Of a stretch of DNA of 64,000 bases, positions 44,523 to 53,401 are shown in pieces; position 1 is the first letter of the stretch, and each line of letters starts with the position of its first letter. Position numbers and translations under genes: made by a program. Where the stretch lies: positions 1 through 64,000 of the forward strand of contig NZ_BJXJ01000002.1 of assembly GCF_007990935.1 (NCBI RefSeq). Direction: 5' to 3'. The notes beneath the pieces are model-generated. The model was given only the letters and a program-made list of their open reading frames with translations. It searched no databases and was not told the origin of the DNA. This stretch comes from Vibrio sagamiensis NBRC 104589. GTDB taxonomy: Bacteria; Pseudomonadota; Gammaproteobacteria; Enterobacterales; Vibrionaceae.

Positions 44523-45848
44523 CTACTCATCAATTAACCCATGCTTATTCAATAATCGATACATGGTTGCTCGTGATATACCAAGTTCCTTTGCAGCATT
44601 AGAGACTTGGCCTTTATGTGACTCCAACACAAGAACTAATGCATCCCGCTCACTCTTTTCGCGAATTGATTTCAAGCTACGTGTGCTCTCTTCACATTTA
44701 GGTAAATCCATATGATGTTCTTGAATTATGACGTCATCACACAAGAGTACGGCTCTTCTAATCTGGTTGTTAAGCTCTCGCACATTTCCTGGCCATGAAT
44801 ATCTTATCATTGCTTTAAGTGTATCTTCAGAAAAGCCTTTGGCTTGCGAATGGTATTCTTTAGAGAAGTCATTTAGGAAAGAGTTTGCCAGCAGCCCAAT
44901 ATCATCTGGACGCTCTTTTAGGCTTGGGACATTGATTCGCATAACACTGATATGATGATAAAGTTCCTCATTAAAATCCCCTTCTAATAAGGCTTTTTCA
45001 ATATCTGAAGCATTAGTAACTAAAATACGGACATTACTACTTTTTATCCCATCAATGGTTTCAATACTGTTTTCTTGTAAAAATCTCAGAAGGTTCTGTT
45101 GCTGCTGTTTTGATATCATTAAAATATCATTAAACAGAACGGTTCCTTCTTCTGCCTGCTCTAAAATACACGGTCCATCTCCGGCTTCTGAGCCGATACC
45201 AAACACTTCCATTTGAAAACGTTTTTCATTAAGTGTACGGCAACTGATAGAGAAAAAAGGCTTATGTGCTCGAGATGATGCCTTATGGATCGCTCTAGCA
45301 ACAGTTTCTTTGCCTACACCGTTTTCACCATGAAGAAATACTCCCACATCAGTTGGAGCAATACGCTTAATTTGTTCACGTAATTGCCTAAGAGGATAAG
45401 ACTCTCCTACTAGTCCCATATCAGATTGGTTCCCCAAACTCGGACAAACTTTTTTTTCAAGTTTTAGCATACCAAGCTGGTGTCCAATTGTACTAAGTAG
45501 TTGTGTGTCAGGGATTGGGTCTGTAAAGAAGTCAATACAAAAATTAACAATAAATTGGCATGTGGTATCACTGCTAAGTTGCAGTTCTTTGATTAAGGCG
45601 AGCCAACGTACATATTTATGAGAACTAACCAAACTAGCCAGACCATTGAGGCTGAATTCATCATGACTGAGATCAACGATACCAATACAAGGGCTAAATT
45701 TCTCTAATAGTATATTTGCTTGACGTAAATCACCGACTTGATGACATTGCCAACCAGCCTTTTCTAAAACAGATAACCATGATGCATGAGTGCCTCCGAT
45801 GACGATAATAACGCCTGGTTTAGAGTCCATTTTAAACTGCCCTATCAT
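44523..45848 (-). CDS. vpsR: VpsR-type c-di-GMP-responsive transcriptional regulator
   Basis: Enhancer-binding-protein-like regulator that, in V. cholerae, activates exopolysaccharide (vps) and other biofilm genes on binding c-di-GMP. ATG 45848 is preceded by AAGGG at 7 nt and puts the receiver-domain Asp at 59 (IVDLS), the V. cholerae numbering; the frame to 45866 starts with an unsupported TTG. The 441 residues comprise a receiver-like domain (about 1-125), an AAA+ domain with Walker A GENGVGKE, and a Fis-type HTH (NAAKELGISRATMYRLLNKHG). The sigma-54 loop GAFTGA is missing and Walker B reads GTVLFNDI, so sigma-54 activation is unlikely, as reported for VpsR. Confidence 0.92.
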   Translation of the reverse strand: MIGQFKMDSKPGVIIVIGGTHASWLSVLEKAGWQCHQVGDLRQANILLEKFSPCIGIVDLSHDEFSLNGLASLVSSHKYVRWLALIKELQLSSDTTCQFIVNFCIDFFTDPIPDTQLLSTIGHQLGMLKLEKKVCPSLGNQSDMGLVGESYPLRQLREQIKRIAPTDVGVFLHGENGVGKETVARAIHKASSRAHKPFFSISCRTLNEKRFQMEVFGIGSEAGDGPCILEQAEEGTVLFNDILMISKQQQQNLLRFLQENSIETIDGIKSSNVRILVTNASDIEKALLEGDFNEELYHHISVMRINVPSLKERPDDIGLLANSFLNDFSKEYHSQAKGFSEDTLKAMIRYSWPGNVRELNNQIRRAVLLCDDVIIQEHHMDLPKCEESTRSLKSIREKSERDALVLVLESHKGQVSNAAKELGISRATMYRLLNKHGLIDE

Positions 45849-46140
45849 TCCTAAACCCTTATTCAATATTGAAAAGCTTGGCGACCTTAAAGAACCAATT
45901 TCATCACATGCTTACAGCAATCACAGACTTCGAAACCAGAGGTTGCTAGCAAAAAGATAATTAAGATTGGAACCTTATTATCAAATGTTTTAATAAAATG
46001 AATCAATGCTTCAACGTATCCCTAGAAATTAGGAGTCTTACACCGTCTCAATATTAAGACTACTCAATAAATTACAATTTAGCCAATAGTAATTTTACAA
46101 TATTATCATTAGCAATGATAACCCTATGAACTTTTCGAAT
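45849..46140 (-). promoter_or_regulatory. Region between the lysS terminator and vpsR
   Basis: AT-rich spacer that must hold the vpsR promoter. No clear -35/-10 pair or operator could be chosen, and there is no gene. Confidence 0.3.
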
Positions 46141-46171
46141 TTAAAATAAAAAAACCACCCGTAGGTGGTTT
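46141..46171 (-). terminator. Terminator of the prfB-lysS unit
   Basis: AACCACC (46153-46159) pairs with GGTGGTT (46164-46170) around a 4-nt loop. On the minus strand it is followed by TTTTTTATTTTAA. It lies 29 bp after the lysS stop. Confidence 0.88.
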
Positions 46172-46199
46172 AATTAAAATAATAGTCAACAATTTAATG

Positions 46200-47732
46200 T
46201 TAAGCTTGAGGCCTCATCGCAGGGAATAAAATAACATCACGAATAGTATGAGTATTGGTCAACAACATGACTAAACGGTCAATACCAATCCCCTGACCAG
46301 CAGTCGGAGGAAGGCCATGCTCTAGTGCTGTAATGTAATCAGCATCGTAGAACATTGCTTCATCATCACCAGACTCTTTTGCTTCAACCTGAGCTTTAAA
46401 GCGTGCATCTTGGTCTTCCGCATCATTGAGTTCCGAGAAGCCATTAGCAACTTCACGACCACCAATGAAAAACTCAAAGCGATCGGTAAAGAATGGGTTG
46501 TCATCTGAGCGACGTGCTAATGGTGAGATATCTGCAGGGTAGCCCGTAATGAACGTTGGTTGGATCAGTTTTGGCTCTGCGGTTTCACCAAAGATTTCCT
46601 CAAGCAGCTGACCACATGTCCAGAATGTTTCCACTTCAACATGAACAGACTTAGCAATCGCAACCATAAGATCACGGTTTTGCAAATCTTCTTCTGTAAG
46701 TGCTTGAATCTGTGTATGCTCTGGATTGTAATGTTTGATCGCTTCAAACATACTCATACGTGTGTAAGTGCCACCAAACTCAACCGTTTCATCACCATAA
46801 GGCATCGCCGTAGAGCCTAATACTTCTTGAGCCACTGAACTTAGCATTTCTTCCGTCAAATCCATAAGATCATTGAAATCTGCATACGCCATGTAGAATT
46901 CCATCATCGTAAATTCTGGGTTGTGACGAGGCGACAATCCTTCATTACGGAAGTTACGGTTAATTTCAAATACTCGGTCAAAGCCACCAACAACAAGACG
47001 CTTCAAGTAAAGCTCAGGCGCTATACGTAAGTACATTGGCATATCTAACGCGTTGTGATGAGTGATAAATGGTCGTGCACTTGCACCGCCAGGGATCACA
47101 TGCATCATTGGCGTTTCCACTTCCATAAACTGCTTGTTCGTCATAAAGTTACGGATTGCAGACATAACTTTTGAACGCACAACAAATGCATTACGTGAGT
47201 CTTCATTAACAATCAGATCGATATAACGTTGACGGTAACGCATCTCTTGGTCAGTAAGGCCGTGGAATTTTTCTGGCAATGGACGAAGCGCTTTGGTCAA
47301 CAGTTCATATTGCTCCATGTTGACATAAAGGTCGCCTTTACCTGACTTATGCAAAGCACCTTTCACACCAATGATATCGCCAATATCAAGACCGTTGTAT
47401 TGCTCTTTCAATACTTTTTGCACGGCTTTATCTGCGTATGCTTGAATACGGCCAGACGTTTCTTGAATCACAAGAAATGGACCACGCTTTGCCATAATAC
47501 GGCCTGCAATCGCAACCGTGTGGTTCAGTTCTTCTAACTCTTCTTTCGTCTTTTCACCGAACTCTTTTTGTAGATCGCCCGCTAGTGCATCACGGCGGAA
47601 ATCATTTGGGTGGCCGTTAGCTTTGCAGCTCTTACGGATTTCATCCAGTTTTGCGCGGCGTTCAGCAATTAGCTTGTTTTCTTCAGGTGAAGAGGCTTCT
47701 TGTACAGTGTCGTTTTGAACAGCATCAGTCAT
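46200..47732 (-). CDS. lysS: Lysyl-tRNA synthetase LysS (class II)
   Basis: LysS charges tRNA-Lys. The 510 residues contain an N-terminal OB-fold anticodon domain (about 65-150, [20 protein letters not shown]). The class II core has motif 1 around [21 protein letters not shown], motif 2 [22 protein letters not shown] and motif 3 [13 protein letters not shown]. The N terminus ([20 protein letters not shown]) is a Vibrio-typical extension. It follows prfB by 33 bp, the classical prfB-lysS pair. Confidence 0.98.
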   Translation of the reverse strand: MTDAVQNDTVQEASSPEENKLIAERRAKLDEIRKSCKANGHPNDFRRDALAGDLQKEFGEKTKEELEELNHTVAIAGRIMAKRGPFLVIQETSGRIQAYADKAVQKVLKEQYNGLDIGDIIGVKGALHKSGKGDLYVNMEQYELLTKALRPLPEKFHGLTDQEMRYRQRYIDLIVNEDSRNAFVVRSKVMSAIRNFMTNKQFMEVETPMMHVIPGGASARPFITHHNALDMPMYLRIAPELYLKRLVVGGFDRVFEINRNFRNEGLSPRHNPEFTMMEFYMAYADFNDLMDLTEEMLSSVAQEVLGSTAMPYGDETVEFGGTYTRMSMFEAIKHYNPEHTQIQALTEEDLQNRDLMVAIAKSVHVEVETFWTCGQLLEEIFGETAEPKLIQPTFITGYPADISPLARRSDDNPFFTDRFEFFIGGREVANGFSELNDAEDQDARFKAQVEAKESGDDEAMFYDADYITALEHGLPPTAGQGIGIDRLVMLLTNTHTIRDVILFPAMRPQA

Positions 47733-47765
47733 TTTCGATGTATCCTGTTTTGTCGGTGAAAAGCG

Positions 47766-48864
47766 CTATAGCCCAGATTTAAGGCTAGCTTCAATAAATT
47801 TATCCAAATCGCCATCAAGTACCGCTTGCGTGTTACGGTTTTCAATGCCGGTACGGAGGTCTTTGATTCGAGAATCATCTAATACGTAAGAGCGAATCTG
47901 GCTGCCCCAACCAATATCAGATTTAGCATCTTCATTGGCTTGTTTCTCTGCATTTTGTTTTTGCAGTTCAAGTTCAAAAAGCTTTGCTCTAAGCTGCTTC
48001 ATTGCTTGATCTTTGTTTTTGTGCTGAGAACGATCATTTTGACATTGCACGACCGTATTGGTTGGAACGTGGGTAATACGTACTGCTGATTCCGTCGTGT
48101 TTACGTGCTGACCACCCGCGCCTGAAGCTCGGTAAACGTCAATACGTAAGTCTGAAGGGTTGATATCAATATCAATGTTTTCATCAATCTCTGGGTAGAT
48201 AAACGCAGAAGCGAATGAGGTATGACGACGGCCGCCCGAATCAAATGGAGATTTACGAACAAGACGGTGAACCCCAGTTTCTGTACGTAACCAGCCGTAA
48301 GCATATTCACCAGAAATCTTAACCGTTGCACCTTTTAAGCCAGCAACCTCGCCCTCAGAGACTTCGATCACTTCGGTTTTGAAGCCTTTCGCTTCTGCCC
48401 AACGTAGATACATACGCAGCAGCATGTTGGTCCAGTCTTGAGCTTCTGTACCACCCGAGCCAGCTTGCAAGTCAATGTAACAATCAGAGCTATCATGATC
48501 GCCAGAGAACATACGGCGGAATTCAAGCTGCTCTAGCTTATTTTCCAACTCGACAAGCTCAGGATCGATTTCGTCAAAGGTTTCTTGATCTTCTTCTTCA
48601 ACAGCGAGTTCGAGAAGACCTTCAACATCTTCTACGCCTTGTTCAAGTTGATCAATGGTTTCAACAACGGCTTCTAGTGATGCACGCTCTTTACCTAGCG
48701 CTTGTGCACGCTCAGGTTCGTTCCATACATCCGGTTGTTCAAGTTCTGCGTTTACTTCTTCTAGACGCTCTTTTTTGGCGTCATAGTCAAAGATACCCCC
48801 TCAGGACATTCGTGCGCTCAGACACGTCCTGAAGACGGTTTTTTATTGGATTAATTTCAAACAT
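47766..48864 (-). CDS. prfB: Peptide chain release factor 2 with programmed +1 frameshift
   Basis: RF2 reads UAA and UGA stop codons. Translation starts at ATG 48864 and runs 25 codons ([14 protein letters not shown], then [11 protein letters not shown]) to an in-frame TGA at 48787-48789. The site reads AGGGGGTATCTTTGAC: an internal Shine-Dalgarno, then CTT TGA C, the canonical +1 slip signal. After the slip the second frame (from GAC 48788) continues [13 protein letters not shown] to the stop at 47766, giving 365 residues, the E. coli length. GGQ appears in [15 protein letters not shown], and the SPF codon-recognition tripeptide in [13 protein letters not shown]. Low RF2 favours the frameshift, so the protein autoregulates itself. 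recJ is upstream and lysS downstream. Confidence 0.98.
48776..48800 (-). promoter_or_regulatory. prfB programmed frameshift site
   Basis: On the minus strand AGGGGG sits three bases before CTT TGA C. The TGA is at 48787-48789. This matches the conserved RF2 frameshift element base for base as I recall it. Confidence 0.97.
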
Positions 48865-49061
48865 GTTGGCTCAACACTTTAGAGTAGAATTTAACCGAGA
48901 AATTCTACTGAAAAATGTGATAGAGATACAGGAAAATTTCGGCAAGAAGCCAGATTCCTTTTCAGTAGAAGGTAGTTCGTTCTAGCTCTTACCAAAAATA
49001 GCGTTCGACAATTACCGTTTCATCGGCGTCACACTCTATATCACTGACAGTGATCCGGAGA

Positions 49062-50801
49062 CTATTTAGCTTCAATATGCTCGATCATGAGCTGTAATGT
49101 CTGACTACCTCGGAATTCATTCACATCTAATTTGTAAGCAAGACGCACCGTCTTCACTGAAGCATCAGGCCAACGACGTAAATCAACATTGAAGGCAATA
49201 CCATCAATCATGACATTAGTTGGGTGCCCTTTATGCAGAGGTTCTAGCATTAACTTAAGGTGTTTCTCACCAACTAACTTTTGGTGTAATACTTTAAATT
49301 CACCATCAAAGATCGGCTCAGGAAAAGCTTGACCAAAAGGACCGCCAGCTCTCAGCTGCTCTGCAACATGCATAGAAAACTCTTCTGGTTTTAACTCACC
49401 ATCCGATAAAATAATACCTTGCAGCGCTTGCTCTCCCAGATCTTGTTTAACCACTTGATCAAACAAACGACTGAAATGGTCAAAATCTTGCTCTTTAATC
49501 GTCAACCCCGCAGCCATCGCATGACCACCAAATTTAATAATTAAACCAGGGTTCTGAGTATCGATAAGATCCAAAGCATCACGCATATGCAGGCCAGGAA
49601 TAGAACGGCAAGAGCCTTTAATCGTTCCTTCCCCACCATCCGCAAATGCAATCACGGGACGGTGAAACTTATCTTTAATCCGAGACGCTAAAATGCCAAT
49701 CACTCCCTGATGCCAGTCTCGTTGAAACAAGGCTAAACCATATGGGAGTTCACTATTTTCGCCAAACTGAAGACGCTCACAAAAAGCCATCGCTTCTTGT
49801 TTCATACCTTCTTCAATCTCTTTACGAGTTTGATTTAAGCCATCAAGTTCACTGGCCATGCGGCGAGCAGCATGGATGTTATTGCACATTAACAACTCAA
49901 CACCAAAAGACATATCATCGAGACGGCCTGCGGCATTAATGCGCGGCCCAAGTGCAAAACCAAAATCAGCAGCAACCAAACGACGTGCATCACGCTTGGC
50001 GATTTCAATTAATGCTTGAATCCCCGGGCGAGCTTTACCTGCTCGGATGCGCTGTAAGCCTTGGTGTACCAAAATACGGTTATTTTCATCCAATGGCACC
50101 ACATCTGCGACAGTACCAAGCGCAACCAGGTCAATCAATTCCATTAATTTAGGCTCTTGCATCCCTTGCTGTGTAAACCAATTTTTCTGACGCATATGTA
50201 CGCACAAAGCCATCATTAGATAAAACGCAACACCCACGCCTGCTAATGCTTTCGAAGGGAAAGTACAAGTGTCTAAATTGGGGTTTACCATCGCATCTAC
50301 ATCAGGTAAAACCTGACCGGGTAAGTGGTGGTCAGTAACCAAGACGGTAATCCCGTTGTCTTTTGCGTAGCGAACGCCTTCAATAGAGGACACACCATTA
50401 TCAACGGTCATGATCATTTCAGCACCGAGTTCCAAGGCTTGATCTACCACCTCTGGGCTCAGACCGTAACCGTCTTCAAAGCGATTAGGGACAAGGTAAT
50501 CGACATTACGACTACCCAGCATACGCAGTGCCAAAACCGATAAGGCTGAGCTCGTTGCACCATCAGCGTCAAAATCGCCAATCACGATAATTCGTTGCTG
50601 TTGATTAATTGCCTGAAACAAAAGTTCTACCGCTCGCTCAATACCACCAAGTTTTTGGTAAGAGTGCAAACCACGTGCGGAAGTTTCAAGCTGCTTAATA
50701 TCGTGAATACCACGATTGATATAAACACGTTTTAAAAGCGGAGAAATGGAGTCAGGAAGAAGAGAGAGGTCCGCTTCAGGGCGTCGTTGAATTTCTATCA
50801 T
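49062..50801 (-). CDS. recJ: Single-stranded-DNA-specific 5'-3' exonuclease RecJ
   Basis: RecJ is a DHH-family nuclease that resects 5' ends in RecFOR recombination, base excision and mismatch repair (partner context: mutH and xerD nearby). The 579 residues compare with 577 in E. coli. Motifs include IGDFDADGATSSAL (about 75-88), VDNGVSS, VTDHHLPGQ (DHH), the DHHA1-type LFQRDWHQGVIGILASRIK and the glycine-rich FGGHAMAAGLT. A hairpin lies 8 bp upstream of the start, and no good Shine-Dalgarno is visible. Confidence 0.97.
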   Translation of the reverse strand: MIEIQRRPEADLSLLPDSISPLLKRVYINRGIHDIKQLETSARGLHSYQKLGGIERAVELLFQAINQQQRIIVIGDFDADGATSSALSVLALRMLGSRNVDYLVPNRFEDGYGLSPEVVDQALELGAEMIMTVDNGVSSIEGVRYAKDNGITVLVTDHHLPGQVLPDVDAMVNPNLDTCTFPSKALAGVGVAFYLMMALCVHMRQKNWFTQQGMQEPKLMELIDLVALGTVADVVPLDENNRILVHQGLQRIRAGKARPGIQALIEIAKRDARRLVAADFGFALGPRINAAGRLDDMSFGVELLMCNNIHAARRMASELDGLNQTRKEIEEGMKQEAMAFCERLQFGENSELPYGLALFQRDWHQGVIGILASRIKDKFHRPVIAFADGGEGTIKGSCRSIPGLHMRDALDLIDTQNPGLIIKFGGHAMAAGLTIKEQDFDHFSRLFDQVVKQDLGEQALQGIILSDGELKPEEFSMHVAEQLRAGGPFGQAFPEPIFDGEFKVLHQKLVGEKHLKLMLEPLHKGHPTNVMIDGIAFNVDLRRWPDASVKTVRLAYKLDVNEFRGSQTLQLMIEHIEAK

Positions 50802-50809
50802 ATTGTAAG

Positions 50810-50833
50810 AGAGCCAGTCGTTGAACTGGCTCT
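50810..50833 (-). other. Hairpin just upstream of recJ
   Basis: AGAGCCAGT (50810-50818) and ACTGGCTCT (50825-50833) form a perfect 9-bp stem with a 6-nt loop. It is in the dsbC-recJ gap and ends 8 bp before the recJ ATG. No T-run follows, so a terminator is unlikely. Confidence 0.6.
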
Positions 50834-50846
50834 ACTCCTTAAAGGA

Positions 50847-51644
50847 TTATTTTTGTTCTAAGCGCTTGATCAGTTGTGCTGGTGGTAAGAAGCCGCCAAC
50901 CAATTCACCACTTGGCAAGAAAATCGCTGGAGTACCAGAAATACCTAGCTCTTGACCCAGTTGGTAATGAGATTGAATCGTCTGCTTACATTGCTCAAGA
51001 TCTTTACTTGGCGTGTCGAATTTACGATCGACTTTAGCATTATGGATCGCAGATTTCGGATCTTCAGCACACCAGATTGTTGCCATTTGCTCAGCAACAG
51101 AACCTGTTGCACCCTGACGAGGATAAGCCATATAACGCACTGTGATACCTAAATCATTATATCCTTGCATCTGGTTGTGTAGACGAACACAGTAGCCACA
51201 AGTGATGTCAGTGAAAACCGTTACAACGTATTTCTCGTTGTCAGCTTTGTATTCGATAACAGAATCGGAAAACTTAGTGATCTTTTCTGCATTAATCGGC
51301 GCTTGACGCTCAGCAAGAACATCTTTGTAAGCACCATTTTCATCCAGCGCGTAAAGTGTACCTGCGATAAAATGTTTGCCGTCTGGCGATGAAAAAAGCA
51401 CTCCACCGTTAGTTTGAACTTCCATTAATCCGTCTATATCGGATGGCTGAATGTTCAAAATAGATACACCTAACTTAGAAAGTTGGGTTCTAAGTTCAGA
51501 TTGATCTGACGTTTGTTTCGCCGCTGGTGCAGCTTGCTGGACAGGCGCTTCTGTGGTTACTTTTTCTTCTTCAGCACCACAGGCGCTAATGAGAAGCGGT
51601 AAAGACATTAAAGTTAGTCGGCGTAATACGCTCATTAAATTCAC
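50847..51644 (-). CDS. dsbC: Disulfide isomerase DsbC, apparently a lipoprotein
   Basis: DsbC is a periplasmic V-shaped dimer that reshuffles wrong disulfides, kept reduced by DsbD. The 265 residues compare with 236 in E. coli. The DsbC N-terminal dimerisation domain (about 48-110) is followed by a thioredoxin fold with CGYC at 149-152 (FTDITCGYCVRLHNQM), the second Cys pair region WCAEDPKS/EQCKQ and cis-Pro loop SGTPAI. Unusual: the N terminus RRLTLMSLPLLISACG fits a lipobox (ISAC, Cys22) with Gly at +2, and 25 Ala/Gln/Thr-rich residues separate it from the domain. It lies 49 bp after xerD and before recJ, as in E. coli. Confidence 0.93.
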   Translation of the reverse strand: MNLMSVLRRLTLMSLPLLISACGAEEEKVTTEAPVQQAAPAAKQTSDQSELRTQLSKLGVSILNIQPSDIDGLMEVQTNGGVLFSSPDGKHFIAGTLYALDENGAYKDVLAERQAPINAEKITKFSDSVIEYKADNEKYVVTVFTDITCGYCVRLHNQMQGYNDLGITVRYMAYPRQGATGSVAEQMATIWCAEDPKSAIHNAKVDRKFDTPSKDLEQCKQTIQSHYQLGQELGISGTPAIFLPSGELVGGFLPPAQLIKRLEQK

Positions 51645-51693
51645 CTTAAAATAAATTGTTATTGTAAATGGGCTACTGAGGCAGCGGTCATCA

Positions 51694-52611
51694 TTATGCT
51701 CTTGGGTGATGCTGACTGTGGATCTGCTTGAGTCGCTCAGTCGCTACATGAGTATAAATTTGTGTTGTCGATAAGTCACTATGTCCTAACAACATCTGTA
51801 CGACTCTTAGATCTGCCCCATAGTTCAATAAATGCGTCGCAAAAGCATGACGTAAGACATGTGGAGACAGATTATCCGTATCGATATCCGCTATAACAGC
51901 ATAGTACTTAATACGGTGCCAAAATGTTTGTCGTGTCATTTGTCTGGCGCGCCTACTAGGAAAAACAACGTCTGAGGTCGTCTCGCCTAACAGTGTTGGT
52001 CGCCCCTGCTGTATAAATTGTTCAACCCAATCAATGGCATTCTCGCCCATAGGCACTAGTCGTTCTTTGCCACCTTTACCAATAATCCTCACCACACCTT
52101 GACGCAAGCTGATGTTTTCCATCGTCAAACTGACCAATTCCGTAACACGAAGTCCTGTCGCATAGAGCAACTCCAACATTGCTTTATCACGCAGTTCAAT
52201 CGCATCATTTGGATCTGGCGCATTGAGCAAAGCTTCCACATCCTCTTCTGAGATATCTTTAGGTAATCGCTTGGGTAACTTAGGGTTGACGAGCAATGCA
52301 CTGGGATCGTCTACACGCATTTTTTCACGGTGTAAGTATTGGAAAAGACTTCGAATCGCCGACATCATCCTCGCTCGTGATGTTTGTTTATAATCATTAT
52401 CCATCAGGTAATTTTGAAATTCTTGTAGACCTGATAAGCTAATGAAGTCGAGTCGATAATTGTTCTCTTCCATCCAAATAAGTAATTTTACGGTATCGTT
52501 TCGGTAAGATGCCATGGTATTTTCAGATAAGCCACGCTCCATCCAAACCGAATCTAAGAACCGTTCAATAATGGCTAAATCTTGTTGATTGACCACAGGC
52601 TGTGAAGTCAT
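51694..52611 (-). CDS. xerD: Tyrosine recombinase XerD
   Basis: With XerC, XerD resolves chromosome dimers at dif under FtsK control; in Vibrio this pair also serves both chromosomes and integrative phages such as CTX. The 305 residues compare with 298 in E. coli. There is an N-terminal SAM-like core-binding domain (LDSVWMERGLSENTMASYRND). The catalytic domain has Arg in LLYATGLRVTELVSL, HxxR in SPHVLRHAFATHLL, and GHSDLSTTQIYTHV with the nucleophilic Tyr. Position before dsbC-recJ identifies XerD rather than XerC. Confidence 0.97.
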   Translation of the reverse strand: MTSQPVVNQQDLAIIERFLDSVWMERGLSENTMASYRNDTVKLLIWMEENNYRLDFISLSGLQEFQNYLMDNDYKQTSRARMMSAIRSLFQYLHREKMRVDDPSALLVNPKLPKRLPKDISEEDVEALLNAPDPNDAIELRDKAMLELLYATGLRVTELVSLTMENISLRQGVVRIIGKGGKERLVPMGENAIDWVEQFIQQGRPTLLGETTSDVVFPSRRARQMTRQTFWHRIKYYAVIADIDTDNLSPHVLRHAFATHLLNYGADLRVVQMLLGHSDLSTTQIYTHVATERLKQIHSQHHPRA

Positions 52612-52816
52612 ACATCTTTCCTTATCCGTTTAACTATTCAACAGACCCAAATCGTGTTTCTAATCGATAACATCACTTGGCTTCACTTATCGTGTAAGAT
52701 TAAGGCACCAACCAAAGCAATACCATAAAAAATCACTCCAATTCATATATACGCTGCAACTTTCTCCAATTTATGGTTAGAATCGACCATAACAGCAATA
52801 TGAAAGTGATGAATAA

Positions 52817-53335
52817 ATGAAAATTGGACTCTTTTACGGCTCCACCACTTGCTATACCGAAATGGCAGCCGAGAAAATTCGCAATATCATTGGCGCCGAT
52901 CTTGTCGATATTCACAATGTGAAGGAAGCATCTTTATCGCTGATGGCTGACTACGACCTGCTCCTACTCGGCATCTCCACTTGGGATTTTGGCGAGATTC
53001 AAGAAGATTGGAATGAGATTTGGCAAGATATCGCCACCACACCGTTAAAAAACAAGGTCGTTGCACTATTTGGTCTTGGTGACCAAGAGGGGTATGGCGA
53101 ATGGTATTTAGATGCCATGGGTCTCTTGCATGATGAGCTGCAAATAACAGGCGCTAAGTTTATTGGCTACTGGCCGAATCAAGGCTATCAATTTGAGGCG
53201 TCTAAAGCGCTCACTGAAGACGGTAAACAGTTCGTAGGGTTAGCCTTAGATGAAGATTCTCAATATGAACTGAGTGACGAAAGAATTGAGCAATGGTGTG
53301 AGCAGGTCTTAGTTGAGTTCCACGACACGCTATAG
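52817..53335 (+). CDS. fldB: Flavodoxin FldB
   Basis: Long-chain flavodoxin, a small FMN electron carrier. The 172 residues match E. coli FldB (173). The FMN phosphate loop is [14 protein letters not shown] (about 9-22), flavin-binding loops contain STWDFGE and [16 protein letters not shown], and [15 protein letters not shown] follows. It is divergent from xerD, as in E. coli xerD-fldB, which supports FldB over FldA. It shares a bidirectional terminator with brnQ. Confidence 0.93.
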   Translation: MKIGLFYGSTTCYTEMAAEKIRNIIGADLVDIHNVKEASLSLMADYDLLLLGISTWDFGEIQEDWNEIWQDIATTPLKNKVVALFGLGDQEGYGEWYLDAMGLLHDELQITGAKFIGYWPNQGYQFEASKALTEDGKQFVGLALDEDSQYELSDERIEQWCEQVLVEFHDTL

Positions 53336-53366
53336 CAAGCTCCTCAAATCGCGCTCTCACCAACAC

Positions 53367-53400
53367 TAAAAAGCCCGAAGTCTTCACTTCGGGCTTTTTT
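53367..53400. terminator. Bidirectional terminator between fldB and brnQ
   Basis: AAAAGCCCGAAG and CTTCGGGCTTTT form a long stem with a 6-nt loop, T run to 53400 and A run on the left. It ends one base before the brnQ stop. Confidence 0.93.
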
Positions 53401-53401
53401 A

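Noticed and set aside
45200-45300. Sigma-54 activator role for the vpsR product
   Set aside because: The AAA+ domain lacks GAFTGA and has an altered Walker B, so sigma-54 contact is not expected.
48549-48864. Truncated or frameshifted prfB pseudogene
   Set aside because: The in-frame TGA is the conserved programmed frameshift site; both frames join to a full-length RF2.
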